DNA of 60,805 nucleotides from JANMCE01 sp963791625 (GCA_963791625.1 CAWBTA010000013.1:1-60805); one strand, 5' to 3'. Positions 18,240-27,209 are shown, counted from the first letter of the stretch. Notes: generated by a model not told the origin, from the letters alone. Translations and numbers: made by a program.

Positions 18240-18854
18240 TCAATCGGTAGCGAACGCCAAGAGATCGCTGATGTCTCCAGCGGTTGCCGCTCGGAGGGAT
18301 GCGATGTAGCGGGTGCGGGCGGTGCCGGCATTGGTGAGTACGGCTTGGCCACCCCATGTCAGCGCTGGAGCCTTGCAAAGGTGGACGTAAAGGTCGGCCA
18401 TCATGCGGGTTTGTCGGCCGTTCCCGTTCACGTAAGGGTGGATGCAAACGAGGCGATGATGGATGCGCACGGCGATCTCCCGAGGCGAGAACACCCTGTG
18501 GTCGTGCCAATACAGCGCATCGTCGAAGAGCAGCTTCATGCAGACGTTGATCTCCGCTGGATCGACACCAATGTTGGTCAGTCGGCGTCTGCGGGCTCCG
18601 GCCCACGTCCACACATCGCCGAACATTCGTCGATGGAGAAGGTCGCTGAAGCCGATGGTGAGGAGGTCCGAAACGTCGTTCAGGGGCCGCTGGCCGCGAG
18701 TGTTGAAGACCCAGCGCATAGCGGCTTGGATATTTTGCTGTTCACACTCGTTCAGTTGTGATCGATTGGAAACCCACGTCGGTCGGAGACCTTCGACATC
18801 GTCGGGCGTGAGCGGCGTGGCGTCGGGAGCGTCGCCCCCGCCCAACACGGTCAC
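18240..18854 (-). CDS. Fic-domain protein, mobile mystery protein B type
   Basis: 204-residue Fic-fold protein. The active-site motif is HPYVNGNGR (about residue 142), preceded by FGDVWTWAGARRRRLTNIG, a layout typical of the small Fic proteins called mobile mystery protein B. Fic enzymes transfer AMP or other phospho-groups to target proteins; the Asp/Glu usual at the fifth motif position is Asn here, which occurs in part of the family. The start overlaps the HTH gene by four bases (ATGA). The pair resembles a toxin-antitoxin module and lies next to catabolic genes as an accessory insert. Confidence 0.85.
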   Translation of the reverse strand: MTVLGGGDAPDATPLTPDDVEGLRPTWVSNRSQLNECEQQNIQAAMRWVFNTRGQRPLNDVSDLLTIGFSDLLHRRMFGDVWTWAGARRRRLTNIGVDPAEINVCMKLLFDDALYWHDHRVFSPREIAVRIHHRLVCIHPYVNGNGRQTRMMADLYVHLCKAPALTWGGQAVLTNAGTARTRYIASLRAATAGDISDLLAFATD

Positions 18855-19318
18855 GTGATCGACTCGTCCCAGAGCGTGGGGCTGGTGAGGCTTTGCATCA
18901 CAAGATCATCGATCTGGCGTTGCAGCTGCGTAGCAGCGAGGCCCTGGCCTTCAAGCAGCATGGTTTGGTTCGCGCGGGCAACAAGTCGGGACGCTTGTCG
19001 CTCAGCCTGTCGTTGAACGGTGTTGGCCAGACTGGTTCGCGGAACGAATGCGTAGACGAGTTCACACTCAAGCGCGTCGGCGAGCCGTCTGAGAGTGGCG
19101 AGTTGAGCGGTGCCCTGAACTTCGGACTTTTCGAGTTGCACGATGGCAGAAGACGAGATGCCCAACCGGCGGCCCATCTGCGCGGTGGTCATACCGAGGG
19201 CATTTCGGATGGCCCGCGTCCAGCCCCGGGGTGGCGGTGTCAGCGCATGCCGATTCACTTCGGCAAATTGTTCATCGAGCGCGGTACGCGCCCGAGAAGC
19301 CACGACTGTTCGGATCAT
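18851..19318 (-). CDS. HTH protein, mobile mystery protein A type
   Basis: 155-residue XRE-like DNA-binding protein. The HTH is at about residues 40-95 (GMTTAQMGRRLGISSSAIVQLE, then LATLRRLADALECELVYAFVP), the layout of mobile mystery protein A, the constant partner of the Fic protein downstream. It is the first gene of the pair, and a 9-bp inverted repeat lies directly before its ATG, so it probably represses its own promoter. It may also neutralise the Fic protein, which is inference. Confidence 0.87.
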   Translation of the reverse strand: MIRTVVASRARTALDEQFAEVNRHALTPPPRGWTRAIRNALGMTTAQMGRRLGISSSAIVQLEKSEVQGTAQLATLRRLADALECELVYAFVPRTSLANTVQRQAERQASRLVARANQTMLLEGQGLAATQLQRQIDDLVMQSLTSPTLWDESIT

Positions 19319-19321
19319 AGC

Positions 19322-19358
19322 TATAGCTTAGCAAACCTCCTCAGAATTGTAAGCTATA
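19322..19358. promoter_or_regulatory. Inverted-repeat operator upstream of the HTH/Fic pair
   Basis: TATAGCTTA (19322-19330) and TAAGCTATA (19350-19358) are perfect 9-bp inverted arms with a 19-base spacer. The left arm begins four bases before the HTH gene's start codon (19318), in an AT-rich patch unlike the surrounding DNA. An overlapping TAGCTATAGCTTAG adds partial symmetry. The position suits autorepression. Confidence 0.7.
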
Positions 19359-19386
19359 ACTGTCACAAATCTCGTTGATTCGAAAC

Positions 19387-20370
19387 CTATGGCTTAGTTC
19401 CAGCGGATTCGTCCTTACGGAGGGCGTTAGCGCGGCGCTTGCCTTCGTGCATCGCCGCTACTCGTGCGATGGGGATCTCGTGGCCTTCGTCGAGGAGGTG
19501 GGCGGGGATCGTCTGCGGAGCAGGGAGTGCCGCCTGCCAGGGGTTCCGATCACCCAATCGCTCGATCGCGGTGAGGATCGTAAAGTCGCCGGGTGTGATG
19601 TGGTCGAGTTCGTCCCAAGCGACGGGGAATGACACGGGGAGACCCGCACGTGCACGCGGACTGTAGGCCGCAGCCACGGTGGCCCCGCCTGATCGAGTGG
19701 CGTCTACGAACACTTTCCCTTCTCGATCCGCTTTCAGAAACGCAGTCGTAGCGGTAGCAGGATCGAGCTGCTCCACTCGTCGCGCGATCGCTCGCGTCGC
19801 TGCCGCGGCGTCGTCCATCGTCACGTTTGCCGCGATGGGCACGAACACGTGGAGGCCCTTGGCGCCGCTCGTCTTCACTGCCCCGACGAGGCCAGCGTCC
19901 GTGAGCACCAGGTGAACGAGATGAGCGGCCGTCACCGTCTTCGCAAAGTCGGTGTCTCTGGGGGGATCGAGGTCGAGGACCAGATGGGTGGCATGATCGG
20001 GCTTGTCTGCCAGTGTCAGCGTCGGGTGGTATTCGACAGCTCGCTGATTGGCGAACCAGAGCAATGTGCGGCGATCGTTGCAGAGGGCATACGTCACCGT
20101 CCGTTTCGATGCCTCGGCCCAGACGGGCGTGGTCGCCACCCAGTCGGGCGTGTACTTCGGCACATTCTTCTGCATGAATGGTCCCTGACCGCTGGTGACC
20201 CGTATGACGGACAGCGGCCGATTCTGCAGCTCGAGAATGATGCGATCATGTACGGCGTCCAGGTAATCCACCAGATCGCGTTTGGTGACGCCGGCGCCCT
20301 CGAACAACGTCTGATCGAGATTCGTGAACTCAACTCCGGCGCGGCTTTCGAGCTTTGGCTTCTCTGCCAT
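19387..20370 (-). CDS. Stand-alone LigD-type DNA polymerase domain
   Basis: 327-residue primase-polymerase of the archaeo-eukaryotic primase superfamily, as in the polymerase domain of the end-joining ligase LigD. Early blocks TNLDQTLFEGAGVTKRDLVDY and FMQKNVPKYTPDW are typical, the metal-binding DLDP motif is in LVLDLDPPRDT (about 132-142), and KTSGAKGLHVFVPI and DATRSGGATVAAAYSPRARAG are conserved. It would fill or extend ends during double-strand break repair. No ligase domain, nuclease domain or Ku gene is seen nearby. Confidence 0.92.
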   Translation of the reverse strand: MAEKPKLESRAGVEFTNLDQTLFEGAGVTKRDLVDYLDAVHDRIILELQNRPLSVIRVTSGQGPFMQKNVPKYTPDWVATTPVWAEASKRTVTYALCNDRRTLLWFANQRAVEYHPTLTLADKPDHATHLVLDLDPPRDTDFAKTVTAAHLVHLVLTDAGLVGAVKTSGAKGLHVFVPIAANVTMDDAAAATRAIARRVEQLDPATATTAFLKADREGKVFVDATRSGGATVAAAYSPRARAGLPVSFPVAWDELDHITPGDFTILTAIERLGDRNPWQAALPAPQTIPAHLLDEGHEIPIARVAAMHEGKRRANALRKDESAGTKP

Positions 20371-20579
20371 CCGGGGAGCCTACCGCTGTGCTGAAGCCCG
20401 GCTCAGGCCCGAGTGGGAGCAAAGTAAAGAGCTCGTCGGCGGCCGCCGCATTGAGCCTCTTGTCGAAGCAGGCAAAGGTGTGCCTCGACCGGCGGCCGTC
20501 ATGGCTGCGGCCACGACAGCAGGGTCCGGCCGCTCGGTATCGCCCGACGTTGGAGTCATAGTCAAGGCGTTGGGAGTCG

Positions 20580-21323
20580 CTACCAGCCGCCGTCGCAATG
20601 AATATCTTGACCGGTGATGAGGTCAGCCTGCGGTGATGACAGGAACAGCACGAGGTTGGCGACGTCGCTCGGTTGGATCCGACGTTTGAGGCACTGACGA
20701 TCGAGAACCCATTGGTCGTATTCGTCCCGCTTGTCGCCGAAATGCCTCCATTCGGCTTCAGAAACGATCGCACCCGGATTGACACCGTTGACGTTGATGC
20801 CATGGTGGCCGAGCTCGCGTGCCAGTCCCTTCACAAGCCCGTACATGGCGCCCTTCGACGCGATGTAGGGCACGAAACCATCCCAGTGCCCGGTCAGTGT
20901 CAAGGAAGTAAGGCAGATGATCTTTCCGGCCTTTCGGGCCTTCATGTGTCCACTGAAAGCCCTCGACAGAACGAATGCTGCAGAAGAGTTGACGCGGATC
21001 TCTTCCTCGTAGTTCTGGATGGAGAACTCCTCGTGAGGCTTGTTGGTGACAAACGCCGCGTTGTTCACGAGGATGTCAATACCGTTGAGCCGATCAGCGA
21101 GAGCAAGGGCGGCAGCCTCGGTCGCGACGAGATCGTTCAAGTCGCAGCCGACAAAGGTGACGCCGGGCGCGACGTCGTCCAGTGTTTGCTGCGGGTTTAA
21201 CGCGTTTGGACGGTCCCATGCGAAGACCGTCGCGCCTTCGCCCGCAAACTGCCTTACAAGCGCCTGGCCCAATGTCCCGAGCGCCCCCGTGATGACCACT
21301 TTTTTGCCGGTGAACGATGCCAA
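20580..21323 (-). CDS. Short-chain dehydrogenase/reductase
   Basis: 247-residue classical SDR. It has the cofactor motif TGALGTLG (about 12-19), NNAAF, catalytic Ser in LTSLTLTG, YIASK (about 153-157) as the YxxxK pair, and NPGAIVSEAEW after it. It probably oxidises or reduces a hydroxyl or keto group with NAD(P). The gene lies 72 bases downstream of the Old Yellow Enzyme gene on the same strand and may be co-transcribed. The 209 bases between it and the LigD-type gene hold nothing recognisable. Confidence 0.9.
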   Translation of the reverse strand: MASFTGKKVVITGALGTLGQALVRQFAGEGATVFAWDRPNALNPQQTLDDVAPGVTFVGCDLNDLVATEAAALALADRLNGIDILVNNAAFVTNKPHEEFSIQNYEEEIRVNSSAAFVLSRAFSGHMKARKAGKIICLTSLTLTGHWDGFVPYIASKGAMYGLVKGLARELGHHGINVNGVNPGAIVSEAEWRHFGDKRDEYDQWVLDRQCLKRRIQPSDVANLVLFLSSPQADLITGQDIHCDGGW

Positions 21324-21395
21324 CGTGGTGTCCCAGCCCTTCCAGTCTTGTGAACGGACCGATCATGTCACGGCGGACGATGTATCGTCGCTGGC

Positions 21396-23453
21396 TTAGA
21401 GGTCTTTGACGAGGCGGAGGGCGTCGTAAACGGCGGCGTGGATGTTGCGGCTGGCGACGGCGTCCCCGATGCGGAACAGTTGGTACTGGCCGTCGGGGTT
21501 GCGGACGAGCGACTGCGGTCGGCCTTCGGTGAGGGCCAGATAGTCGACTGCGCCCAGGTTGGATGATCCGGGCTTGAGCTCGAAGTAGAGATCGGCGTTG
21601 GCCGATGTGCCGTGGTCGGCCACGACAACGTCGACGTGTCGTGTTGTGGTGTGCGGGCTGTGGTCAGAGCCGATCTCCACGCACAGCCGGCCGTTCTCGG
21701 GGCGCACGGAAAGCACGCGCTGGTTGAGGGTGACCCGCGTGTCGGTCTCGTTGAACGCTCGGGCGTACGGCACGTGGTTCATACCGCCAACCTCGATCGC
21801 CAGTGTCCGCTCAGGGGTGACGATCTCAAGCGAGGCGCCAGAGCGGGCGATGATCTCGGCCGCGGAGAGGGCCGAATGGGTGCCGTTGTCGTCGTAGAAC
21901 AACACCTCGCCGCGCGGCGTTACCTCGCCACCAAGAACATCCCACGACGTGGCGACGGTTGCGCCACGCTCCACCGTGACGCCTTCCTCCTCGGCCGACC
22001 GGGGGAGACCACCGGTGGCGATGATGACCACGCCGGGTTGCATGCGCTGCACATCGTCGGCTTCCGCGAACACGTCGTACCGCACTTCAACACCGAGTCG
22101 TTCCAGTTCGGCGACGCGCCACTCGATGATGCCTGTCAGGTCCCGCCGTCGCGGGTTTCGGGCAGCCAGCGGGATCTGTCCGCCGGCCCACGGCATCGCC
22201 TCGAGCACCGTGACGTGGTGGCCTCGCTCGCCTGCCACGCGAGCAGCTTCAAGCCCACCGGGTCCGGCGCCGACGATCACCACACGGCGCTGCGTGGCTG
22301 CTTTGGGAATGATGTGCGGCATGGTCTCTTCGCGAGACGTCGCAGCATTGTGGATGCACAGCGCCTCACCCGCGGCGTAGATGCGGTCGAGACAGTAGGT
22401 GGCACCGACGCATGGCCGTATTTCGGCTTCGCGGCCCTCCAGGATTTTGCGCACCAGGTGCGGGTCGGCGATCTGGGCGCGGGTCATGCCGATCAGGTCA
22501 ACTTTGCCTTCGGCGATCGCGTGGCGCGCCGTTGCGACATCGTCGATCTTGGCGGCGTGCAGAACAGCGAGGTTGGTCTTGCTGCGCACCTCGCCTGCGA
22601 AGTCGAGGTGCGGAGCCGACGGCATGCCTTGAATGGGGATGAGGTCGACCAGGTCGGTCTCTTTGGCGATGTGGCCTCGGTTGACGTTGACGAAATCGAT
22701 CAAGCCCTCCGACTCCAGGAGGCGCAGAATCTCCAGCCCGGCCGCCGGATCGAGGCCGCCCGCGATCCTCTCGTCGATCGCTGGTCGGATGCCGACGATG
22801 AACTCGGTGCCGACCCGTGCCCGGATAGCGCGTAGGACGGCGCGCGGGAACCGAAGGCGGTTGTCGAGCGAACCGCCCCACTCGTCGGAGCGATGATTGG
22901 TGAGCGGCGACCAGAACTGGTCGAACAAGTGGCCGTGGGCCTCAATCTCGATGCCGTCCATGCCAGCGGTCTGCATCCGTTCGGCCGCGTCGGCGAAGTG
23001 GCCGATGATCCGCTCGATGTCCCACTCCTCGGCTTCCTTCGGAATCGCCCGGTGAGATGGCTCGCGCAGCGCAGACGGTGCGACAACCGGCAGCCAGTCG
23101 TCCTGGCCCCATCCGGTGCGCCGCCCGAGGTGGGTGAGCTGGATCATGCACGCGGCACCATGCTCGTGCACTCCGTCGGTCATGCGACGGATCCACGGCA
23201 CGATGTCGTCGTTGTATGCGTGGAGGTTTCCGAAGGCCGGTGGCGAATCGGGTGACACGACAGCCGACCCGGCCGTCATGGTCATCGCGACGCCGCCCTT
23301 CGCCTTCTCCACGTGATAGAGCCGATAGCGGTCCTTCGGCATACCCTCTTCGGAATACGCCGGTTCATGCGAGGTGGAAAAGATCCGGTTCCGCAGCGTG
23401 AGATGACGCAGCATGAACGGTTGAAGAAGAGGGTCGTTCGAGGACATGGTCAA
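21396..23453 (-). CDS. NADH:flavin oxidoreductase (Old Yellow Enzyme / dienoyl-CoA reductase class)
   Basis: 685-residue multidomain flavoenzyme. The N-terminal FMN barrel (about 1-370) has QLTHLGRRTG, IEIEAHGHLFDQFWSP and GMTRAQIADPH. The C-terminal FAD/NAD half has VVIVGAGPGGLEAARVAGERGH (about 395) and ends in RIGDAVASRNIHAA. Between them the 4Fe-4S ligand segment reads CVGATYC then C after 11 residues. The family pattern CxxCxxC is missing its second Cys (Ala), as in a subgroup of dimethylglycine/stachydrine demethylase-like enzymes. Substrate unknown; it may act on an N-methylated or unsaturated compound. Confidence 0.88.
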   Translation of the reverse strand: MTMSSNDPLLQPFMLRHLTLRNRIFSTSHEPAYSEEGMPKDRYRLYHVEKAKGGVAMTMTAGSAVVSPDSPPAFGNLHAYNDDIVPWIRRMTDGVHEHGAACMIQLTHLGRRTGWGQDDWLPVVAPSALREPSHRAIPKEAEEWDIERIIGHFADAAERMQTAGMDGIEIEAHGHLFDQFWSPLTNHRSDEWGGSLDNRLRFPRAVLRAIRARVGTEFIVGIRPAIDERIAGGLDPAAGLEILRLLESEGLIDFVNVNRGHIAKETDLVDLIPIQGMPSAPHLDFAGEVRSKTNLAVLHAAKIDDVATARHAIAEGKVDLIGMTRAQIADPHLVRKILEGREAEIRPCVGATYCLDRIYAAGEALCIHNAATSREETMPHIIPKAATQRRVVIVGAGPGGLEAARVAGERGHHVTVLEAMPWAGGQIPLAARNPRRRDLTGIIEWRVAELERLGVEVRYDVFAEADDVQRMQPGVVIIATGGLPRSAEEEGVTVERGATVATSWDVLGGEVTPRGEVLFYDDNGTHSALSAAEIIARSGASLEIVTPERTLAIEVGGMNHVPYARAFNETDTRVTLNQRVLSVRPENGRLCVEIGSDHSPHTTTRHVDVVVADHGTSANADLYFELKPGSSNLGAVDYLALTEGRPQSLVRNPDGQYQLFRIGDAVASRNIHAAVYDALRLVKDL

Positions 23454-23551
23454 GCCTTCTCAGTTCGGGTCCGCACAATCATGCCTCGTTTGCGGTCTGC
23501 CCGACCTACGCAGCCTTCGAGGGCGAGAGCGCTGTTTGTCCGCTGATGTCG

Positions 23552-24255
23552 TCAGCCAGTTTTTCGGTGGTTGAACACGATCGATGGTGCGTCAACGGGT
23601 GATGCCGAGCGAAGCGACACCCGGCCGCGGGAGAGCGGCCGGGACAGGTCCATCCAGAGCTGAAACCCGGGTACAGGGACGAGTTTGCCGTTCACGATCT
23701 TGCTGGTGAGGGCAAGGAACTCGTACTGCATGTTGGGGAAGGCGACATCATCCCGGGTGCGCAGGCCTCGAAGAAGTTGCTGGTCCCCAGCCCGCGCTTA
23801 CGCAACGCCCAGTCGGCTCCGAGTTTCGCTCGGCCGAGCAGGCCAAGTTGCGACGTAAGTGACGACTCATCGGGAGCGCTGTATTGCACGTCAACACCGG
23901 GGTGGCTTTCGAGGTTGTGGCCGACGCCCGGCAGGACGTGCTGCACGGCGATGCCGTGAGGCGCCAGGTCGGCTGGGTTGCCGGTGCCCGACAGCATCAA
24001 CAGCTTCAGCGAGTTGAACGACCCGGCGCTAACGATGACTTCACGGTTGCAATCGAACCGTCGGGTGCCCCGTTCGAACACAATCCGATCAACCATGCCC
24101 GTGGCCAGCACGTGCAGTTTCGTGCGTTCGATGGCAGCAGCGCGAGAACCACCGTTCCGCGCTCGGCCTATCGCCCTCTCAGAGCGCCCGATATCGCTCG
24201 GCCCAAAACTCGCACCGACCCGCTCGTAACCGGCGATCCGGCGTACCGTTCTCAC
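23552..24255 (-). pseudogene. GMC oxidoreductase remnant
   Basis: The piece from 24255 reads a GMC-family middle region (REVIVSAGSFNSLKLLMLSG, then GIAVQHVLPGVGHNLESHPG) and then leaves frame at about 23757-23768. In the next frame the family sequence goes on (RTRDDVAFPNMQYEF, then LSRPLSRGRVSL) to a stop at 23552. The N-terminal half with the FAD-binding GxGxxG motif and the C-terminal catalytic His region are both missing. This is a decayed fragment of a choline dehydrogenase-like flavoenzyme. It shares a degraded stretch with the ankyrin remnant further on. Confidence 0.8.
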
Positions 24256-24315
24256 TCGGGATCAGCGCACAGTTTCACGACCCACGGCGCAGATGACCCC
24301 GCCAATCCCGACAGC

Positions 24316-24666
24316 TCACGCTGATCTCTTCACGACCTTTCGCGTTGAAGAGCTCAGCACCTGAGGATGCCCGCTGAAGAGCGAGACCTTGCGACTTCCT
24401 CTCCGGACACTGATCTCGAGCTGGCCGCCCAACGCGTCGATATAGCTGTCAAGCACATCGATAGTGACGTTCCGAGCGCGTTCGATCGCAGCGACACGCG
24501 GCTGCGATACACCAAGCCGTTCGGCGAGTTCGCGCTGCGACAGACCGGCCTGCTCGCGCAGTGCCGTCAGGCCGGCAGACAAGCGCAACTCGTCCTCGAT
24601 CTCGGCGACACGCTCACTTGCACCTGGTGCAGCCAAGACCTTGCGTTCCCAATTCTTCAAACTCAT
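24316..24666 (-). CDS. XRE-family antitoxin (HigA-like)
   Basis: 116-residue DNA-binding protein with an HTH at about residues 35-85 (ALREQAGLSQRELAERLG, VSQPRVAAIE). LDSYIDALGGQLEISVR after the HTH is usual for HigA-type antitoxins that pair with a RelE-fold toxin. It overlaps the upstream toxin gene by four bases (ATGA), giving the toxin-first order of higBA loci. It probably blocks the toxin and binds the palindrome at 25081-25102. Confidence 0.87.
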   Translation of the reverse strand: MSLKNWERKVLAAPGASERVAEIEDELRLSAGLTALREQAGLSQRELAERLGVSQPRVAAIERARNVTIDVLDSYIDALGGQLEISVRRGSRKVSLFSGHPQVLSSSTRKVVKRSA

Positions 24667-25079
24667 CGTCGTTTTCCTTTCTTGCCTTTCGGATCTCGCA
24701 GTTGCTTCTCGGCGTGCTGCTTTGCGAGCGCTTTCTGGTGTTCATCGAATCGGTCATCAGCGATCGATATGTTGATGTCGTACCAACGGGACCAATCACC
24801 GCTCTTGTCGCCGCCAACCAACAAAATGGCGTGACGGATCTTGTCGAACGCGAACAGCAGTCGAACCTCGGACCGCCCGGTCGATCCCGGCCGGAGTTCC
24901 TTCATGTTGTTGTGCCGGCTTCCGTTGATCGTGTCGACCAGAGGCCGCCCGAGACTCGGGCCTTGATCTCGCAGCACTCGAACCGCAGCGAGCAAGGCCT
25001 CGGCATCGTTCTGGTCAAGGTTGTCAGCCCAGGCCTCACAGCCGGCATGGAACTCGACTATCCACGGCACACTCGCCAT
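24663..25079 (-). CDS. RelE/HigB-family toxin
   Basis: 138-residue protein starting at ATG 25079. PWIVEFHAGCEAW, GPSLGRPLVDTINGSRHNNMKELRPG and EVRLLFAFDKIRHAILLVGGDKSGDW (residues about 5-100) are the core of the HigB/RelE mRNA-interferase-like family (phage-derived Gp49-like/DUF891 group). A basic tail (KGKKGKRR) ends the protein. It would cleave mRNA on the ribosome when free. It is co-transcribed with the antitoxin; an upstream extension of the frame has no family similarity and covers the operator. Confidence 0.87.
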   Translation of the reverse strand: MASVPWIVEFHAGCEAWADNLDQNDAEALLAAVRVLRDQGPSLGRPLVDTINGSRHNNMKELRPGSTGRSEVRLLFAFDKIRHAILLVGGDKSGDWSRWYDINISIADDRFDEHQKALAKQHAEKQLRDPKGKKGKRR

Positions 25080-25080
25080 A

Positions 25081-25102
25081 GCGATAACAATAGCGTTATC
25101 GC
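25081..25102. promoter_or_regulatory. Palindromic operator directly before the toxin gene
   Basis: GCGATAAC (25081-25088) and GTTATCGC (25095-25102) are perfect 8-bp arms with a 6-base spacer. The element begins one base upstream of the toxin ATG, where an autoregulatory antitoxin site would be expected. It overlaps the end of the ankyrin remnant. Confidence 0.7.
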
Positions 25103-25639
25103 GGCGAGACGTCAACCACATCGGCAATTGGGGTCCCGTCCGCGATGACGGCACCGGTTGCCTCGATGTCGGCACCAGCGTCAAGCAGTGCGTCAATGAC
25201 ATCGACATCGTTGCTGCTTGCTGCCCAGTGCAAGGGCGTCTCAGTGCGCGGTCCGCTGAAACGGGCGTTTACGTCGGCGCCGTGTTCGACGAGCAGATTC
25301 ACAGCGGCGAAGTGGTTTGGGCACTGGCCGAGCCGCCGGGCCGGTCAGTAGCCGCGTGTAACAAACGACCGGCTCATTCCCTCGGGTTCGCGGTCCCCGA
25401 TCTCGGCGGCCGCAAGACCTGGATGCTCGGTAAGCAGCCGTCGCAAACGGTCAAATCACCGCGATGAACGGCCTCGCTGGCCTCAACCGCGAGCGGATCG
25501 TCTCCAGCAAGCAACATCGACCAAGACAATACCTCGGCTGCCAACGCAGCTGACGCCCGCTCGATAATCCACGCGCTGGCCCCACGACCGCCCGCAGGAG
25601 TTCCGGCGATCTGCGCGTTGCGAGTGCTCGGTGCTCGGG
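25096..25639 (-). pseudogene. Ankyrin-repeat protein, decayed by several frameshifts
   Basis: Segments of one ankyrin-repeat protein are spread over different minus-strand frames. From upstream to downstream: LAAEVLSWSMLLAGDDPLAV and EASEAVHRGDLT; after a shift RRLLTEHPGLAAAEIGD; after another LLHAATDRPGG; and finally HFAAVNLLVEHGADVNAR with ETPLHWAASSNDVDVIDALL and LDAGADIEATGAV to a stop at 25096. At least three indels and no clear start (an in-frame stop is seen upstream at about 25650) mean the gene is dead or its sequence is badly damaged. Only the last 68 residues remain open. Confidence 0.75.
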
Positions 25640-26167
25640 ATCACCCCACCGCCATGCCTCTCGGACCGGACGTGCAGCGACATGCCAGCCGCGGCGCGAA
25701 ACTGTTCGCCGTGAACGAATTCGAACAACGGGCAGTCGCGGTCGCCAACGGCGATGGTTGGCTCATGTCCACGTTCGCGAGCATCGGGCCAGGCTCGATC
25801 GGTGTCCTCGACATGGACCTGTCGAGACACGGCTTTACGTAGGGTGCCATGAGCTGAAGACTAGCGTTATTGGCGGCTTGCCATTAGCGTTTTAAGCGCC
25901 CTCTCACTTATGTTTTGTGCAGCGCGCCTGTTGGGTGTTGAAGCGGGTGAAGCGGATCCTTCGGTGATAGCCGCCCACACAGCGGCACGTGATCACTTCA
26001 TGGCGGTGCGATGGAAGCTGACCGTGCAACGAGAAGCAGCCGGTCTCGCCGATCACACTTGGGTGGACCGCACCCATCCTCTCGCGGCGCGTGATCGGCG
26101 GCCGGCGAACGGACCGAGGCCGAACGGCGAGCGATCCAATACCGCATGTCGCGCTCGAACTTGTCAG
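25640..26167. other. About 530 bases without a recognisable gene
   Basis: Short open frames exist on both strands (for example 25618-25842 and 25910-26170, plus), but none has a recognisable motif, a ribosome site or support from a neighbour. With pseudogenes on one side and the end of the luciferase-like gene on the other, this is most likely a degraded accessory stretch. Confidence 0.5.
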
Positions 26168-26202
26168 TGAGGGTGTAACGGCGCCAGGCCGTCACACCCT
26201 CA
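26168..26202 (-). terminator. Hairpin terminator of the luciferase-like gene
   Basis: TGAGGGTGT and ACACCCTCA, extended inward by ACGGC/GCCGT with one mismatch, make a stem of about 15 bp with loop GCCAG. It lies 13 bases beyond the stop at 26216 on the minus strand. There is no obvious U-tract on either side. Confidence 0.7.
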
Positions 26203-26215
26203 GAAGGTCAGGGCC

Positions 26216-27209
26216 TCAGGCGTTGACCTTGGGCATGATGTCGTTCTGGAGGCGCTTGAGGTCGTCGAGCGTCTTCGACGTCGGTACGTCGGCGAATGGT
26301 GGCCAGAGGAGCGGCATGTCCATGCCGGCTTCCTTGTAGCTCTTGAGCCGATCGGTGATCTGATCTGCGGTGCCAACCAGAAGGTTGGTGAGCTTGCCGT
26401 TCAGGGCTTGATCGACGGGCTCGTCGGTGATGACGAACCAGATCATGCTGCACATGTCGAAGCCATCGTCGAGTTTGCGGTCGCTGCCCATGTCCGTGAG
26501 CTCGCGCTGGATCTCGGTCTTCCAGCGCTTGATGTCGTCGGGCGTGTCCTGGATGCCGATCCATCCCGACAGGCCGTACTTGGCGATGCGGTTGGCCGAG
26601 CGCTTCGGGTCCTTGAGGCCGCTGAAGTAGATGGGCGGGCCGGGCTTCTGCACTGGCTTGGCGCCGAACCCGCAGCTCTCGAAGTCGGCGAACTCACCGT
26701 GATACTCGAACAGCTCGTTACCCCATATGCCCTGCATGATCTCGATGGTCTCCCGCACGTGCTTGTGTCGCTTCGGGAAGATGTGCGACGCGCTGGCGGC
26801 GGCAAATTCCTCTGGCATCCAGCCCGAGCCGACACCCACGTTCAAGCGTCCGTTCGACAGCTGGTCGATGGTGGCGCACTCGGCGGCGAGCACGGCGGGA
26901 GCGCGGTACGGGGTGTCGGTGATGCTCATACCAATCCGAAGCTTGGCGGTACGCCGCCGCAAGCCACGGGAGCAACGGCCAGCCCTGGAGGAATTCGCCA
27001 CGGGCCGACACGGGCATCTGCAACGGGAACTGATCCATCATGCCGAACGGGAACTTCAGTTCACCGCGATCGGATGCTTCCGGTACGACGATTCGGTCGA
27101 GCGTCCAGACCGAGTCGAAGTCGAGTTCTTCAGCGAGATCAGTGAGATCGGCGAGTTCCTTGACAGTCACCTTGTCGCGGAAGTTTGGGAGGTACAGAGC
27201 GAGTTTCAT
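26216..27209 (-). CDS. LLM-class flavin-dependent oxidoreductase (frameshifted)
   Basis: The N-terminal part from ATG 27209 (MKLALYLPNFRDK, then AEELDFDSVWTLDRIVVP) runs to about 26960, and the rest (TAKLRIGMSI, DQLSNGRLNVGVGSGW, then a C-terminus to 26216) continues in another frame. Together they give about 330 residues, normal for the family. The break is in a GCGGCGGCG run at about 26952-26960; one extra base there explains it. Such proteins use F420 or FMN to oxidise small organic substrates. It diverges from the two-component system. It is either a sequencing error or a very recent pseudogene, since no other damage is seen. Confidence 0.83.

Noticed and set aside
21612..22835. 407-residue plus-strand ORF
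   Set aside because: Antisense to the Old Yellow Enzyme gene; no recognisable protein.
25618..26170. Short plus-strand ORFs as possible small genes
   Set aside because: No ribosome site, motif or neighbour support; the region is flanked by pseudogenes.
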